Source: Chryseobacterium indologenes (GTDB lineage: Bacteria > Bacteroidota > Bacteroidia > Flavobacteriales > Weeksellaceae). Taken from it: DNA of 64,000 nt. Positions 41,820 to 50,090 of this stretch are shown one piece after another; positions within the stretch are counted from its first letter, which is position 1; the number at the start of each line of letters is the position of its first letter. The translations under genes were made by a program, and so were the position numbers. The notes under the pieces were generated by a model, which saw only the letters and a program-made list of their open reading frames with translations, searched no databases and had not been told where the DNA came from. The stretch spans positions 2,542,001-2,606,000 of the forward strand of contig NZ_CP018786.1 in the NCBI RefSeq assembly GCF_002025665.1. Reading direction: 5' to 3'.

Positions 41820-43934
41820 ATGTTGAAAAATTTTAGAACCGTTCGTTTATTACTTCTTCTCCCGCTTACATTTTTCGTGTTCGGTTTCCGTCCTCCTCTC
41901 AATGAAGAAGAAAAGATGCAGATCATCATGGTCAATACAAAGAATATTTTGTCTTATCTGCATTACAGCCCCAAACCTATTAATGATGCGTATTCAAAAG
42001 AAGTGTATAAGCAGTATTTTGAATCAATAGATCCTACAAAAACCTATTTTCTGCAATCTGACATGGATGAGTTTCGTAAATATGAAACCAAACTGGACGA
42101 TTATCTGAACACCGGAGATCTGACTTTTTATAAACTGACGGTCGATAAATTGTATCAAAGGATTGATGAAATTGATAAAATGACGAAGGATATCTTCAGC
42201 AAGCCCATCAATCTCCAAGAGGATGAAATATTAACATTGGAACCCAAACTAAAAAATGCACCTGCCAACAAGCAGCAGCAATATAATGAGTGGAGGAAAT
42301 ATGTGAAATACAATATTCTCCAGGAAATAGAATCCCTGAACAGGAAAAGCGAAGAAAAAAAGAAGGATGATTCTACCAATAAAGATAACAACAGCAAGCC
42401 CGAAGTACTGAGCCAGGATGAAAAGGTAAAAAAAGCGACAGAAAATGTGAAAGATCTTCTGGAAGAAAAATTTATCAGATTCAGGAAAAGACAAAAAATG
42501 GATTGGTTTACCGTCTATATGAATGCTTATACTCATATTTTTGATCCGCATACCAATTATTATTCGCCGCAGGGAAAGAAAGATTTTGATATGGACTTCA
42601 AAGGAAAGATCATCGGGATAGGTGCAGTCATACAGGAGAAGAAAGGAAACCTCTATATTGGCACATTATCCATTGGAGCTCCGGCATGGAAAACCAAACA
42701 GCTGACGGAAGGTGATAAAATCTTAAAAATAAAATCTACCCCCGATACTGATCCTGTCAATGTTGTGGATATGCTTTCCAGTGAAGCCATCAAATTAATC
42801 AGAGGTGAAAAAGGAACTCCGATCACTTTAACCGTACAGAAAAAAGACGGAACGATTCAGGATGTGACCATTATCCGTGAAGAAATATCGATTGAAGATA
42901 CTTTTGCTAAAAGTATTATCATCAATACATCCGATAAAAAATACGGACTTATTAATTTACCTAAGTTCAATGCTGATTTTGAAGATAAAGACGGCAGAAA
43001 TGCTTCTGATGATATTAAAAAAGAAATCATCAAACTTAAAGAACAAAATATCCAGGGAATTGTTCTCGATCTGAGAGGTAATTCCGGAGGTTCTTTAACG
43101 GAAGTTGGTGATATTATGGGACTTTTCATGGATGCAGGCCCGTATGTGCAGGTGAAGGATGGAAATGGAAAGATTACCACGTTAAAAAATAAAAATGAAG
43201 CGCCCATTTGGAACGGTCCGCTTGTGATTCTGCAAAATGAATTATCCGCTTCTGCAGCAGAAATTTTAGCCGGCGTAATGCAGGATTACGGAAGAGCGGT
43301 TATCATGGGCTCTCCTGTATCGTATGGAAAAGGAACCGTACAGGTATTTGTAGATTTGAACAGGTTTTTAAATACTGAAGAAGATTTCGGTTCGGTAAAA
43401 CTAACGATTCAGAAATATTATAGAATTACCGGAGAGTCTACCCAGAGAAAAGGCGTAAGCTCGGATATCCAGATGAAAGATGTTTTTTCTTATGCAGACA
43501 TCGGAGAAAAATATGATGACTATGCATTAGCGTGGGATAAAATACCGGGAACGAGCTTCAACAAACAAAACGTCTTCAATATTCAGGCTTTGCAGAAAGT
43601 AAGCGCAGAGCGAATTGCTAAAAATGATAATTATAAACTGTTACTTGAGTACGCCCAATGGAAAGAAAATCTGGGTAAGGAAAAAACTGTGCCTTTGAGT
43701 ATTCAAAAATATAGTGACCTGATGAAGCAGAGAAAAACTCAGGATGATAAATTCAAAGTGTTAAAAACATTAGAAAGCGGCCTTACATTCACTATGTATC
43801 CAAAGGATATCGAAAGAGAAAAAAATGACGCAGCATTCAAAAACAAATCGGAGGTATGGATTAAAAATCTGCAAAAAGACCTCTATTTACAGGAAGCCAT
43901 AAATATCGTTGAAGATCTGGAAGTAAGATCTTAA
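41820..43934 (+). CDS. prc: Carboxy-terminal processing protease Prc/Tsp (S41)
   Basis: 704 residues with an N-terminal signal/anchor (LLLLPLTFFVFGF). The long helical N-terminal domain (about 25-235) is that of Prc. A PDZ domain (about 245-345, GKIIGIGAVIQEKKGNLYIG) follows, then the S41 protease domain with GIVLDLRGNSGGSLTEV, the nucleophile Ser478 in LSASAAEIL and the general base Lys504 in SYGKGTVQ. The C-terminal DUF3340-type tail is present. The enzyme degrades or trims periplasmic proteins from their C-termini. Full length for the family. Transcribed alone and ended by a strong terminator. Confidence 0.96.
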   Translation: MLKNFRTVRLLLLLPLTFFVFGFRPPLNEEEKMQIIMVNTKNILSYLHYSPKPINDAYSKEVYKQYFESIDPTKTYFLQSDMDEFRKYETKLDDYLNTGDLTFYKLTVDKLYQRIDEIDKMTKDIFSKPINLQEDEILTLEPKLKNAPANKQQQYNEWRKYVKYNILQEIESLNRKSEEKKKDDSTNKDNNSKPEVLSQDEKVKKATENVKDLLEEKFIRFRKRQKMDWFTVYMNAYTHIFDPHTNYYSPQGKKDFDMDFKGKIIGIGAVIQEKKGNLYIGTLSIGAPAWKTKQLTEGDKILKIKSTPDTDPVNVVDMLSSEAIKLIRGEKGTPITLTVQKKDGTIQDVTIIREEISIEDTFAKSIIINTSDKKYGLINLPKFNADFEDKDGRNASDDIKKEIIKLKEQNIQGIVLDLRGNSGGSLTEVGDIMGLFMDAGPYVQVKDGNGKITTLKNKNEAPIWNGPLVILQNELSASAAEILAGVMQDYGRAVIMGSPVSYGKGTVQVFVDLNRFLNTEEDFGSVKLTIQKYYRITGESTQRKGVSSDIQMKDVFSYADIGEKYDDYALAWDKIPGTSFNKQNVFNIQALQKVSAERIAKNDNYKLLLEYAQWKENLGKEKTVPLSIQKYSDLMKQRKTQDDKFKVLKTLESGLTFTMYPKDIEREKNDAAFKNKSEVWIKNLQKDLYLQEAINIVEDLEVRS

Positions 43935-43964
43935 GCATACTTCCCTATTCTCCTATAAAAATTC

Positions 43965-44005
43965 AAAGCTCAACAATGTATTACCTTATATTGTTGAGCT
44001 TTTTT
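43965..44005 (+). terminator. Rho-independent terminator of prc
   Basis: Perfect 13-bp stem AAAGCTCAACAAT / ATTGTTGAGCTTT, 12-base loop, then six T in all. Confidence 0.9.
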
Positions 44006-44084
44006 CATTATAATCAAAAATTTATTGCAAAATATTTGCGTAGCTGAATAACTACACATATATTTATAGTCAAATAACTACACG

Positions 44085-44411
44085 ATGAATTTAAGAAGAG
44101 ATGTATTTCAGGCGATAGCAGATCCTACAAGACGATCTATATTGATATTGGTAGCAACACAGTCGATGACAGCAGGAGCGATTGCCTCCAATTTTGATAC
44201 GGCAAGACCCACTGTTTCAAAACATCTCCAGATCCTTACAGAATGTGAACTGCTACGATCTGAACAAAACGGCAGAGAAATTATCTATCACCTAAATCCC
44301 AATAAAATGAAAGAAATAGCCGATTTTATAGAACCTTTCCGCAAGATGTGGGATGAAAAGTTCAACAAACTGGAGGATGTTATGAAAGCGTATCAGAATA
44401 GAGAAGCGTGA
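44085..44411 (+). CDS. ArsR-family winged-helix regulator
   Basis: 108 residues: [20 protein letters not shown], then [20 protein letters not shown] (recognition helix) and [20 protein letters not shown]. It lacks the Cys pairs of metal-sensing ArsR/SmtB proteins. It belongs to the subgroup that is typically followed by an AHSA1/SRPBCC gene, as here. It is the first gene of a five-gene run on the + strand, but its spacer to the SRPBCC gene has been filled with low-complexity repeat DNA. Confidence 0.93.
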   Translation: MNLRRDVFQAIADPTRRSILILVATQSMTAGAIASNFDTARPTVSKHLQILTECELLRSEQNGREIIYHLNPNKMKEIADFIEPFRKMWDEKFNKLEDVMKAYQNREA

Positions 44412-44597
44412 TGCCAGGTGCGAGATACGTGTTTCGGGGTGCAAAGTTCCAAGATAAATTGGATAAATGAATTGCAATTTAAAAATCTACAATACCTCGA
44501 ACCTCGCAAACACAAAACCCCGAAACACGTATCAAACTCTCCCACTCTAACACTCTCAAACCCTCAAACCCTCAAACTTAAACACCAAACTCAAAAT
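44412..44597 (+). repeat. Low-complexity repeat with 17-bp inverted arms between ArsR and SRPBCC genes
   Basis: GATACGTGTTTCGGGGT (44424-44440) and its exact inverse ACCCCGAAACACGTATC (44517-44533) enclose 76 bases. The strand switches from G-rich to C-rich and ends in heptamer-like ACTCTCA/CCCTCAAA tandem units. Closely related sequence fills the next gap (45063-45279). Confidence 0.85.
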
Positions 44598-45062
44598 ATG
44601 GAACTTAAAACAAAAATCCAGGCAGAAGACGGCCAGCAGGAAATCTTCATCATCAGAGAATTTGATCTTCCTGTAGAACTTCTTTTTAAAGCGTATACAG
44701 AAGCTGAACTGTTCGAACAATGGATGGGAACGAAAGTAACCCACTTCGAAAACAAACAACATGGAAGTTACCGCTTCGAAACCTCAAATCCTCAGGGAGA
44801 TGTAGTTTTCAGTGCCAATGGAACTATTCATGATATTGTTCAGAATGAAAAAATTATAAGAACTTTCCAGATGGAAAATACTCCTTTTCCGGCTCAGATC
44901 GAGTTTTTAACATTTGAAAAATTAACGGATACCACCAGCAAGATTACCATCCAAACCATTTATAAATCTGTAGACTTCAGAGATCAGCATCTGAAAATGC
45001 CATTCGCACAAGGTATTAATATGGCGCATAATCGTTTGCAGGAATTGTTAGGTGGAAGGTAG
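44598..45062 (+). CDS. SRPBCC (AHSA1-like) domain protein
   Basis: 154 residues from the ATG at 44598; an upstream extension of the frame runs through repeat DNA and is not coding. IREFDLPVELLFKAYTEAELFEQWMG and the late helix HLKMPFAQGINMAHNRLQEL are the hallmarks of the AHSA1 branch of the START-like fold. It binds a hydrophobic ligand. It is the usual partner of an ArsR gene of this type, pointing to a shared regulon. Confidence 0.92.
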   Translation: MELKTKIQAEDGQQEIFIIREFDLPVELLFKAYTEAELFEQWMGTKVTHFENKQHGSYRFETSNPQGDVVFSANGTIHDIVQNEKIIRTFQMENTPFPAQIEFLTFEKLTDTTSKITIQTIYKSVDFRDQHLKMPFAQGINMAHNRLQELLGGR

Positions 45063-45279
45063 CAGATTATAGATAAAAGATAATAGACGAAGAGATGATA
45101 GACGATACGAGTTTCGAGGTGCGAGGTTTATATACTACCCTGAATAACTTGCATCCCGAAACCCGAAACTCTCCCAATCAATACTCTCAAACACTCTAAC
45201 CTGAATAACCCGAATCTCACATCCCGAAACCCCAAACTCTCTCACTCTAATACTCCCAAACCCTCAAACAAACCACACA
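45063..45279 (+). repeat. Low-complexity repeat between SRPBCC and YdeI genes
   Basis: 217 bases without coding potential. The end (CAAACTCTCTCACTCTAATA to CCCTCAAAC) nearly repeats 44540-44575. GAGTTTCGAGGTGCGAGGT (45110-45128) is G-rich while later parts (CATCCCGAAACCC repeated) are C-rich, the same switch as in the copy at 44412. Confidence 0.75.
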
Positions 45280-45858
45280 ATGAATCCAAAAGTTAATTTT
45301 TTCTTCGAAAATGCCGGACAGTGGCAGGAAGAATTTGAAAAGTTAAGAGCTATTGCCCTTCGTACTGAGCTTGTAGAAGATCTAAAATGGGGCTGTCCCT
45401 GCTATACCTATGAAGGGAAAAATATTTTCCTTATCCACGGTTTTAAAGAATACTGTGCACTTCTCTTCTTTAAGGGAGCTTTGATGAAAGATCCTGACAA
45501 TATCCTGATTCAGCAGTCTAAAAATGTACAGGCTGCAAGGCAGATTCGTTTTACTGAGGTAGCGCAAATTAATGATTTGGAGGAAATTCTTCGGGCTTAT
45601 ATGTTTCAAGCTGTTGAAATAGAAGAATCAGGTGCAAAAGTGGAAATGAAGAAAACAAAAGAGTTTGAAATGGCTGAAGAGTTTCAAGAGAAGCTGGATC
45701 AAAATCCTGCATTACAGGAGGCTTTTAAAGCATTAACTCCCGGAAGACAAAGAGCCTATCTACTCCACTTTTCTTCTGCAAAACAATCAAAAACCCGTGA
45801 AGCGCGCATTGAAAAATGCATTCCACAAATCATGGACGGAATAGGATTAAACGACTAA
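45280..45858 (+). CDS. YdeI/OmpD-associated family protein (DUF1801 plus YdeI C-terminal domain)
   Basis: 192 residues. The first 115 follow DUF1801 (VEDLKWGCPCYTYEGKNIFLIHGFKEYCALLFFKG). The C-terminal part FQEKLDQNPALQEAFKALTPGRQRAYLLHFSSAKQSKTREARIEKCIPQIMDG is the YdeI bacteriocin-protection-like domain. Bacterial YdeI has been linked to polymyxin and acid stress tolerance; the role in this genus is unknown. Third gene of the ArsR run. Confidence 0.9.
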   Translation: MNPKVNFFFENAGQWQEEFEKLRAIALRTELVEDLKWGCPCYTYEGKNIFLIHGFKEYCALLFFKGALMKDPDNILIQQSKNVQAARQIRFTEVAQINDLEEILRAYMFQAVEIEESGAKVEMKKTKEFEMAEEFQEKLDQNPALQEAFKALTPGRQRAYLLHFSSAKQSKTREARIEKCIPQIMDGIGLND

Positions 45859-45875
45859 TTATATAAAAAACAATC

Positions 45876-46274
45876 ATGAACACACCACAACCATCACAAA
45901 AAAGAACAAAAATCATCTATTGGATATTCACCCTTTGGATGGCTTTGGGAATGGTTTCAACAGCCATTGTCCAACTAATGAAAAACAAAGATGAACTGGC
46001 CAATTTTACCAATCTCGGCTACCCTTCTTATCTGATGACCATCATCGGAGTCTGGAAAATTCTGGGCGTTATTGCCATCTTAATTCCTAAGCGTCTGCTT
46101 TTAAAAGAATGGGCTTATGCAGGATTTTTCTTTGTCATGTCAGGAGCTGTAATCTCTCATCTTATCGTGGGTGATACAGTTGGCAGAACTTTTCCGGCCG
46201 TATTATTATTGGTGTTGGTTCTTATTTCATGGTATTTCAGACCTGCAGACAGAAAAATCACTATTATTGATTAA
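45876..46274 (+). CDS. DoxX family membrane protein
   Basis: 132 residues with four membrane helices; IIGVWKILGVIAILIPKRLLLKEWAYAGFFFVMSGA is the DoxX signature region. It is separated by 17 bases from YdeI and is probably co-transcribed. DoxX proteins are small redox-associated membrane proteins of uncertain activity. Confidence 0.9.
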   Translation: MNTPQPSQKRTKIIYWIFTLWMALGMVSTAIVQLMKNKDELANFTNLGYPSYLMTIIGVWKILGVIAILIPKRLLLKEWAYAGFFFVMSGAVISHLIVGDTVGRTFPAVLLLVLVLISWYFRPADRKITIID

Positions 46275-46314
46275 TAGTTTTAAAGAATAACAGTCAGAAA
46301 TTTTATCGAAGATA

Positions 46315-46373
46315 AAATCTTTGCGTCTTAAGAAATATTCTCACTAAGAAAGTTGCGCCTTTGCGATTTCAAA
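46315..46373 (+). repeat. Dispersed TTTGCG-type intergenic repeat
   Basis: CTTTGCGTCTTAAGAAA and GTTGCGCCTTTGCGATTT occur in the gap. A degenerate relative stands at 63573-63602 (GAAGTTGCTTCTTTGCCTTC). Not coding. Confidence 0.5.
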
Positions 46374-46407
46374 CAGCACAACACAATAAATTATAAAAAA
46401 ATTTGAC

Positions 46408-46962
46408 ATGAAAAATAAACTAACCCAGGAACAAATCAACGAACTTTTAAAAACATTAAAAACCCGTTTCGAAAAAAATATGTCCCGTCATAAAGACATG
46501 AAATGGGAAAAAATCCAGCAAAAACTGGAATCCCACCCCGAAAAAATCCGGTCTTTACACGAAATGGAAGCCACAGAAGGTGAACCCGACGTGGTAGATT
46601 ACAATAAAAAAACGGATGAATATTCCTTTGTGGACTGCTCTCCGGAAAGCCCAAAACGCAGAAGTTTATGCTATGATTATCATGCCTGGGATGCCAGAAA
46701 AGCCAACAAACCGGAAAGCAATGTCATTGATACCGCTTCCGAAATGGGTATTGAACTTTTGACAGAAGAACAATACCGCCATCTTCAGGAATTAGGAAAG
46801 TTTGATCAAAAAACTTCAAGCTGGATCAAGACACCCTCTCCAATACGAGAGCTTGGAGGCGCTCTTTTCTGTGACAGACGATACAACACTGTATTCACCT
46901 ATCACAATGGTGCAGATTCTTATTATGCAGCAAGAGGCTTTAGAGGATTATTAAAAATATAA
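46408..46962 (+). CDS. DUF4256 family protein
   Basis: 184 residues matching the DUF4256 pattern as I know it: LLKTLKTRFEKNMSRHKDM, EMEATEGEPDVVDYNK, FVDCSPESPKRRSLCYD, MGIELLTEEQYRHLQELGKFD and LGGALFCDRRYNTVFTYHNG. The family has no assigned function. It is often found near AHSA1 and YdeI genes, so it probably belongs to the same stress-type operon although 130 bases of repeat DNA precede it. Confidence 0.9.
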   Translation: MKNKLTQEQINELLKTLKTRFEKNMSRHKDMKWEKIQQKLESHPEKIRSLHEMEATEGEPDVVDYNKKTDEYSFVDCSPESPKRRSLCYDYHAWDARKANKPESNVIDTASEMGIELLTEEQYRHLQELGKFDQKTSSWIKTPSPIRELGGALFCDRRYNTVFTYHNGADSYYAARGFRGLLKI

Positions 46963-46972
46963 GGGAGAATTG

Positions 46973-47935
46973 TTAATTGGGATCTCTCAACCAGGGAGAT
47001 TCCACACTCCAGAAAATAATGTTAACGCCAAGATAGTTTTCGGCATATTCTGTAAATTCTTCTTTGGTAAAAGGTTTGTTCGTTTTCGGGTTTTTGTAAG
47101 TCAGCGTCGGCTCCTGAACGGCCATGGCTACCAAAGAAAGCTTTCCTTTATATTGATTAAAAAAAGGATAAGAATTTTTCATTTGTGCTTTTTTATCCGG
47201 AACAATATCGGGTCCACCCAATCCGATATTATTTTTATAAGCAAACTCGAACAGCCTGGACATATACTGGTGATCATTTCCCCATTCACACGGAAAGAAA
47301 TTGACATATTGCAATACGTAAGAATGATGGAAAGCAGTTCTTGCAAATTGTAAATTTTCCAATTCGGCCTGAAAATAACGGTCGCAGCTAAAACCTGTTT
47401 TATCCTTTTTCATATCAATATCGATCACTGTTTCCGGAAGATTAATCCCCTGAATTTTTCCGTCAAATCGCTTTGCCAGCTCTCCTATCAGTTTCTGAAA
47501 TCTCATTCGGACTGCTGGATTCCATTGCTGGGTAGCCCAGCCGTTTCCAACAGGTTTATTTTCACCCGGATTATCATACTGAGGAACCAGTCCTCCTGTA
47601 TATTCTTTATCTTTCAACACATAGTCAGGGATATATTTTGCCTGTGGTTCAAAAAACCTGTCCTGAAGCTGGATAAATAGTTTTTTATTGAGGCTTGTCA
47701 GATAATTCAGATCTTTCTCAATAACAGAAAAATCATACACATCTTTTGAAGTTTCCAAAGCCTTCCAGTTGTAAACAATCTGTACTCCGCCAATATCTTT
47801 GCGGGTAATCATCTTTTCAATTCCATGCAGATCTCCCGAGGACGTATAAATATAATTCTGAGGAGCCTGTCCTTGTACAAAGTATAAACCCAACATACAT
47901 AATCCCAAGCCTAGTACTTTAGCGATCTTTTTCAT
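46973..47935 (-). CDS. Secreted TIM-barrel protein, glycoside-hydrolase-like
   Basis: 320 residues from the ATG at 47935, which gives a signal peptide (VLGLGLCMLGLYFVQG); the frame opens 15 codons earlier. The alternating strand/helix pattern (GGVQIVYNWKALETSKDVYD, KLFIQLQDRF, GKIQGINLPETVID, LSLVAMAVQEPTL, GVNIIFWSVESPW) is that of a retaining beta/alpha-barrel hydrolase, with candidate acid/base and nucleophile glutamates in NLPET and VQEPT about 105 residues apart. I cannot assign a GH family. It is convergent with the DUF4256 gene. Confidence 0.72.
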   Translation of the reverse strand: MKKIAKVLGLGLCMLGLYFVQGQAPQNYIYTSSGDLHGIEKMITRKDIGGVQIVYNWKALETSKDVYDFSVIEKDLNYLTSLNKKLFIQLQDRFFEPQAKYIPDYVLKDKEYTGGLVPQYDNPGENKPVGNGWATQQWNPAVRMRFQKLIGELAKRFDGKIQGINLPETVIDIDMKKDKTGFSCDRYFQAELENLQFARTAFHHSYVLQYVNFFPCEWGNDHQYMSRLFEFAYKNNIGLGGPDIVPDKKAQMKNSYPFFNQYKGKLSLVAMAVQEPTLTYKNPKTNKPFTKEEFTEYAENYLGVNIIFWSVESPWLRDPN

Positions 47936-48063
47936 TAAATCAATTTTAAAAAGTAGATCATTTTTCGTGCCTAAAAACATTAGACATTTTAAAGAGCATT
48001 AAAATAGTATTTCATTATGAGCAATATTTTTAAACATTGTTGTCCAATTAGATTAAAGTATAA

Positions 48064-48220
48064 TTAACAGATCGCTCCTCTGGAGCTATAATTTTAAAGC
48101 GAATACGTACTATTAACAGTTAGCTCCTATTGGAACTGAATTTGATCCCATCGGAATCTACTGTTAATAGAAAAAATGAAGTCTCCGTAATAATAAAGCT
48201 CCGGAGGAGCGACCTGTTAA
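48064..48220. repeat. MITE-like palindromic element with 24-bp terminal inverted repeats
   Basis: The left end (48064-48087, TTAACAGATCGCTCCTC then TGGAGCT) and the right end (48197-48220) are inverse complements with two mismatches in 24. A second inverted pair CTATTAACAG (48110-48119) / CTGTTAATAG (48161-48170) lies inside. The element is 157 bases, has no ORF, and sits between divergent genes. The rest of the 464-base gap (47936-48399) is featureless AT-rich DNA. Confidence 0.75.
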
Positions 48221-48399
48221 TTCATGCCGTAAGTATTGATAATTTCAATGTATTTTTCAATTAATATTTTCCTTAAAATTCATTTTCTGAAATATTAATT
48301 TTCATCATAAAATCATTATCTCTTCATATCCTATTTTTAATATACAAATACTATTATTATTTTAGCAGAATAGAAATTTGATTTTTAACAATTAAGGAT

Positions 48400-48903
48400 A
48401 TGAAAAAATTAATCTTATTGGGCGCTGTATCAGCTTTTTTAATCAATTGTAATAAGAAAACTGAAGCACCGGCTCCCAAAGTGGAAGCAGATACCATTGC
48501 TGTGGAAGAACCTGTAATAGATACTCTTGGGCCAAAATCGTTCTGTTATATCGGGGCTACAGGAAAAGACAGTGTTTTTGCTTCTATTGATGACAATTTA
48601 GGAACAATCACCGGAAAATTATCTTATAAAAACAGTGAAAAAGACAGCTCAAAAGGAGATGTAACGGGTTTCAAATCCGGAGATACCCTGAAACTAACTT
48701 ATGAATTCAGCTCTGAAGGAAAAAAGAGTAAAAGAGATATCTACTTCCTTCAAAAGGATAATGTTTTGACGGAAGGTATTGGTGATCATAAAGAAGAAGA
48801 CGGACAGTCTAAATATGCTGATGAGAAAAAGATAAGCTATAAAGACGGACAGAAGCTAAGCCCTGCAGATTGTAAGGCCGTAAGTGAAGCTTTGAAAAAA
48901 TAA
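48400..48903 (+). CDS. Lipoprotein of unknown function
   Basis: 167 residues with lipobox LINC (MKKLILLGAVSAFLINCNKK). A short Pro/Glu-rich linker leads to a domain SFCYIGATGKDSVFASIDDN and GTITGKLSYKNSEKDSSKGD, beta-strand rich and typical of small Bacteroidota periplasmic lipoproteins. No family assigned. The gene is monocistronic. Confidence 0.82.
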   Translation: MKKLILLGAVSAFLINCNKKTEAPAPKVEADTIAVEEPVIDTLGPKSFCYIGATGKDSVFASIDDNLGTITGKLSYKNSEKDSSKGDVTGFKSGDTLKLTYEFSSEGKKSKRDIYFLQKDNVLTEGIGDHKEEDGQSKYADEKKISYKDGQKLSPADCKAVSEALKK

Positions 48904-48920
48904 TCTGTTATAAAATAAAA

Positions 48921-48966
48921 AAAGGCTGTCTCAAAAGTTCTCTATGGCACTTTCGAGACAGCCTTT
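48921..48966. terminator. Bidirectional terminator
   Basis: 12-bp stem AAAGGCTGTCTC / GAGACAGCCTTT between convergent genes, flanked by A-rich and T-rich tracts; the 22-base loop has a small internal stem. Confidence 0.88.
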
Positions 48967-48976
48967 TCATTTTATA

Positions 48977-50005
48977 TTAATTCTGTTCAATAATTTCAAT
49001 AAAACGGTTTACAGCTTCATCTCCTGTGCTCCATGAAGTAATAAGACGAATGGCTGAAAAATTTTCATCTACTTTTTTCCAGACATAGAATTCAAAATTC
49101 TCTGATAATACCTCAATAAGATCATTATTTAAAATAGGAAAAATCTGGTTGGTATAGGTATCTGAAAGAAAAGCTGTTCCTTTTTCCTGCAAAGCCTTTT
49201 TAATTTTCATCGCCTGCTGATTGGCATGTCTTGCCAGATCAAAATACAGATTGTCTTTCATGAGTTCCATAAACTGAATTCCCAACAGTCTACCTTTTGC
49301 CAGTAACGCTCCTTTTTGTTTGATATTAAAAGCAAAATCTTCCTGCAGCACAGGATTATTTATTACAATTGCCTCTCCTATCAAAGCTCCGTTTTTAGTT
49401 CCTCCAAGATAGAAAATATCAGTAAGAGCAGCTACTTTTTCAAGGGTCAGATCACTGATCTCTGCTGTCAGTCCATGCCCCAGCCTTGCTCCATCCATAA
49501 ACAGGTATAATTTATTTTCCTTACAAAATGCGGAGAGTTCTTCCAGTTCTTTTGCCTGGTAGATTGTTCCCAACTCTGTAGAATTCGAGATATATACCAG
49601 TTTAGGCATCACCTGATGCGGAACATTACTGTGGCCCTCTAAAATTGGAACAATATCTGAAGGTTTTATTTTTCCATCTGCTGTTTCAATACCCAATATT
49701 TTATGGCCTGTAGCTTCAATAGCTCCTGTTTCATTATTCAGTATATGCCCGGGAGCAGCAGAAATAACACACTGATAAGGTTTTAGAATGGCAGAAATAA
49801 CAATTAAGTTCGCCTGCGTTCCACCAGAAACTAAAAAAACTTCCGAATCCGGATTGTTGATTTTTTCTTTAATTAATGCTTTCGCTTTTAATGAATACTC
49901 ATCTTCTCCATAGCCAGCCTGCTGTACAAGATTATACTGTGAAAGTGCCTGTAAAATATTAGGATGGCAGCCTTCAGAATAATCGTTTTTGAATGAAAAT
50001 TTCAT
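48977..50005 (-). CDS. ltaE: Low-specificity L-threonine aldolase
   Basis: 342 residues of the beta-eliminating lyase / threonine aldolase family. It splits threonine or allo-threonine to glycine and acetaldehyde. FLVSGGTQANLIVISAI is the PLP-phosphate region, LFMDGARLGHGLT carries the PLP Asp/His environment and Lys204 in GGTKNGALIG is the Schiff-base lysine. Full family length. Divergent from the DtxR-type regulator gene, with 85 bases between starts. Confidence 0.92.
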   Translation of the reverse strand: MKFSFKNDYSEGCHPNILQALSQYNLVQQAGYGEDEYSLKAKALIKEKINNPDSEVFLVSGGTQANLIVISAILKPYQCVISAAPGHILNNETGAIEATGHKILGIETADGKIKPSDIVPILEGHSNVPHQVMPKLVYISNSTELGTIYQAKELEELSAFCKENKLYLFMDGARLGHGLTAEISDLTLEKVAALTDIFYLGGTKNGALIGEAIVINNPVLQEDFAFNIKQKGALLAKGRLLGIQFMELMKDNLYFDLARHANQQAMKIKKALQEKGTAFLSDTYTNQIFPILNNDLIEVLSENFEFYVWKKVDENFSAIRLITSWSTGDEAVNRFIEIIEQN

Positions 50006-50059
50006 AGAGTAAAAGTAAAAAAAGTTAAAATAACAAGAGTCAACTTTTCATTTTATTTT

Positions 50060-50087
50060 GTTAGATTTGTACTGAAAATCATCTAAC
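50060..50087. promoter_or_regulatory. Dyad over the DtxR-family gene promoter
   Basis: GTTAGAT (50060-50066) and ATCTAAC (50081-50087) form a perfect 7-bp inverted repeat. The -7 box TAGATTTG (50062-50069) lies on its left arm. It is also the upstream region of ltaE on the other strand. Autorepression by the DtxR-family protein is the likely use. Confidence 0.6.
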
Positions 50088-50090
50088 ATT

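Noticed and set aside
44418-44597. N-terminal extension of the SRPBCC protein through the repeat
   Set aside because: The sequence is low-complexity repeat DNA with inverted arms and SRPBCC proteins start at the later Met.
44412-45279. Possible CRISPR array because of short repeated units
   Set aside because: Units are degenerate, not evenly spaced, without unique spacers, and no cas genes are near.
46970-47353. 127-residue + strand ORF
   Set aside because: Antisense to the secreted TIM-barrel gene.
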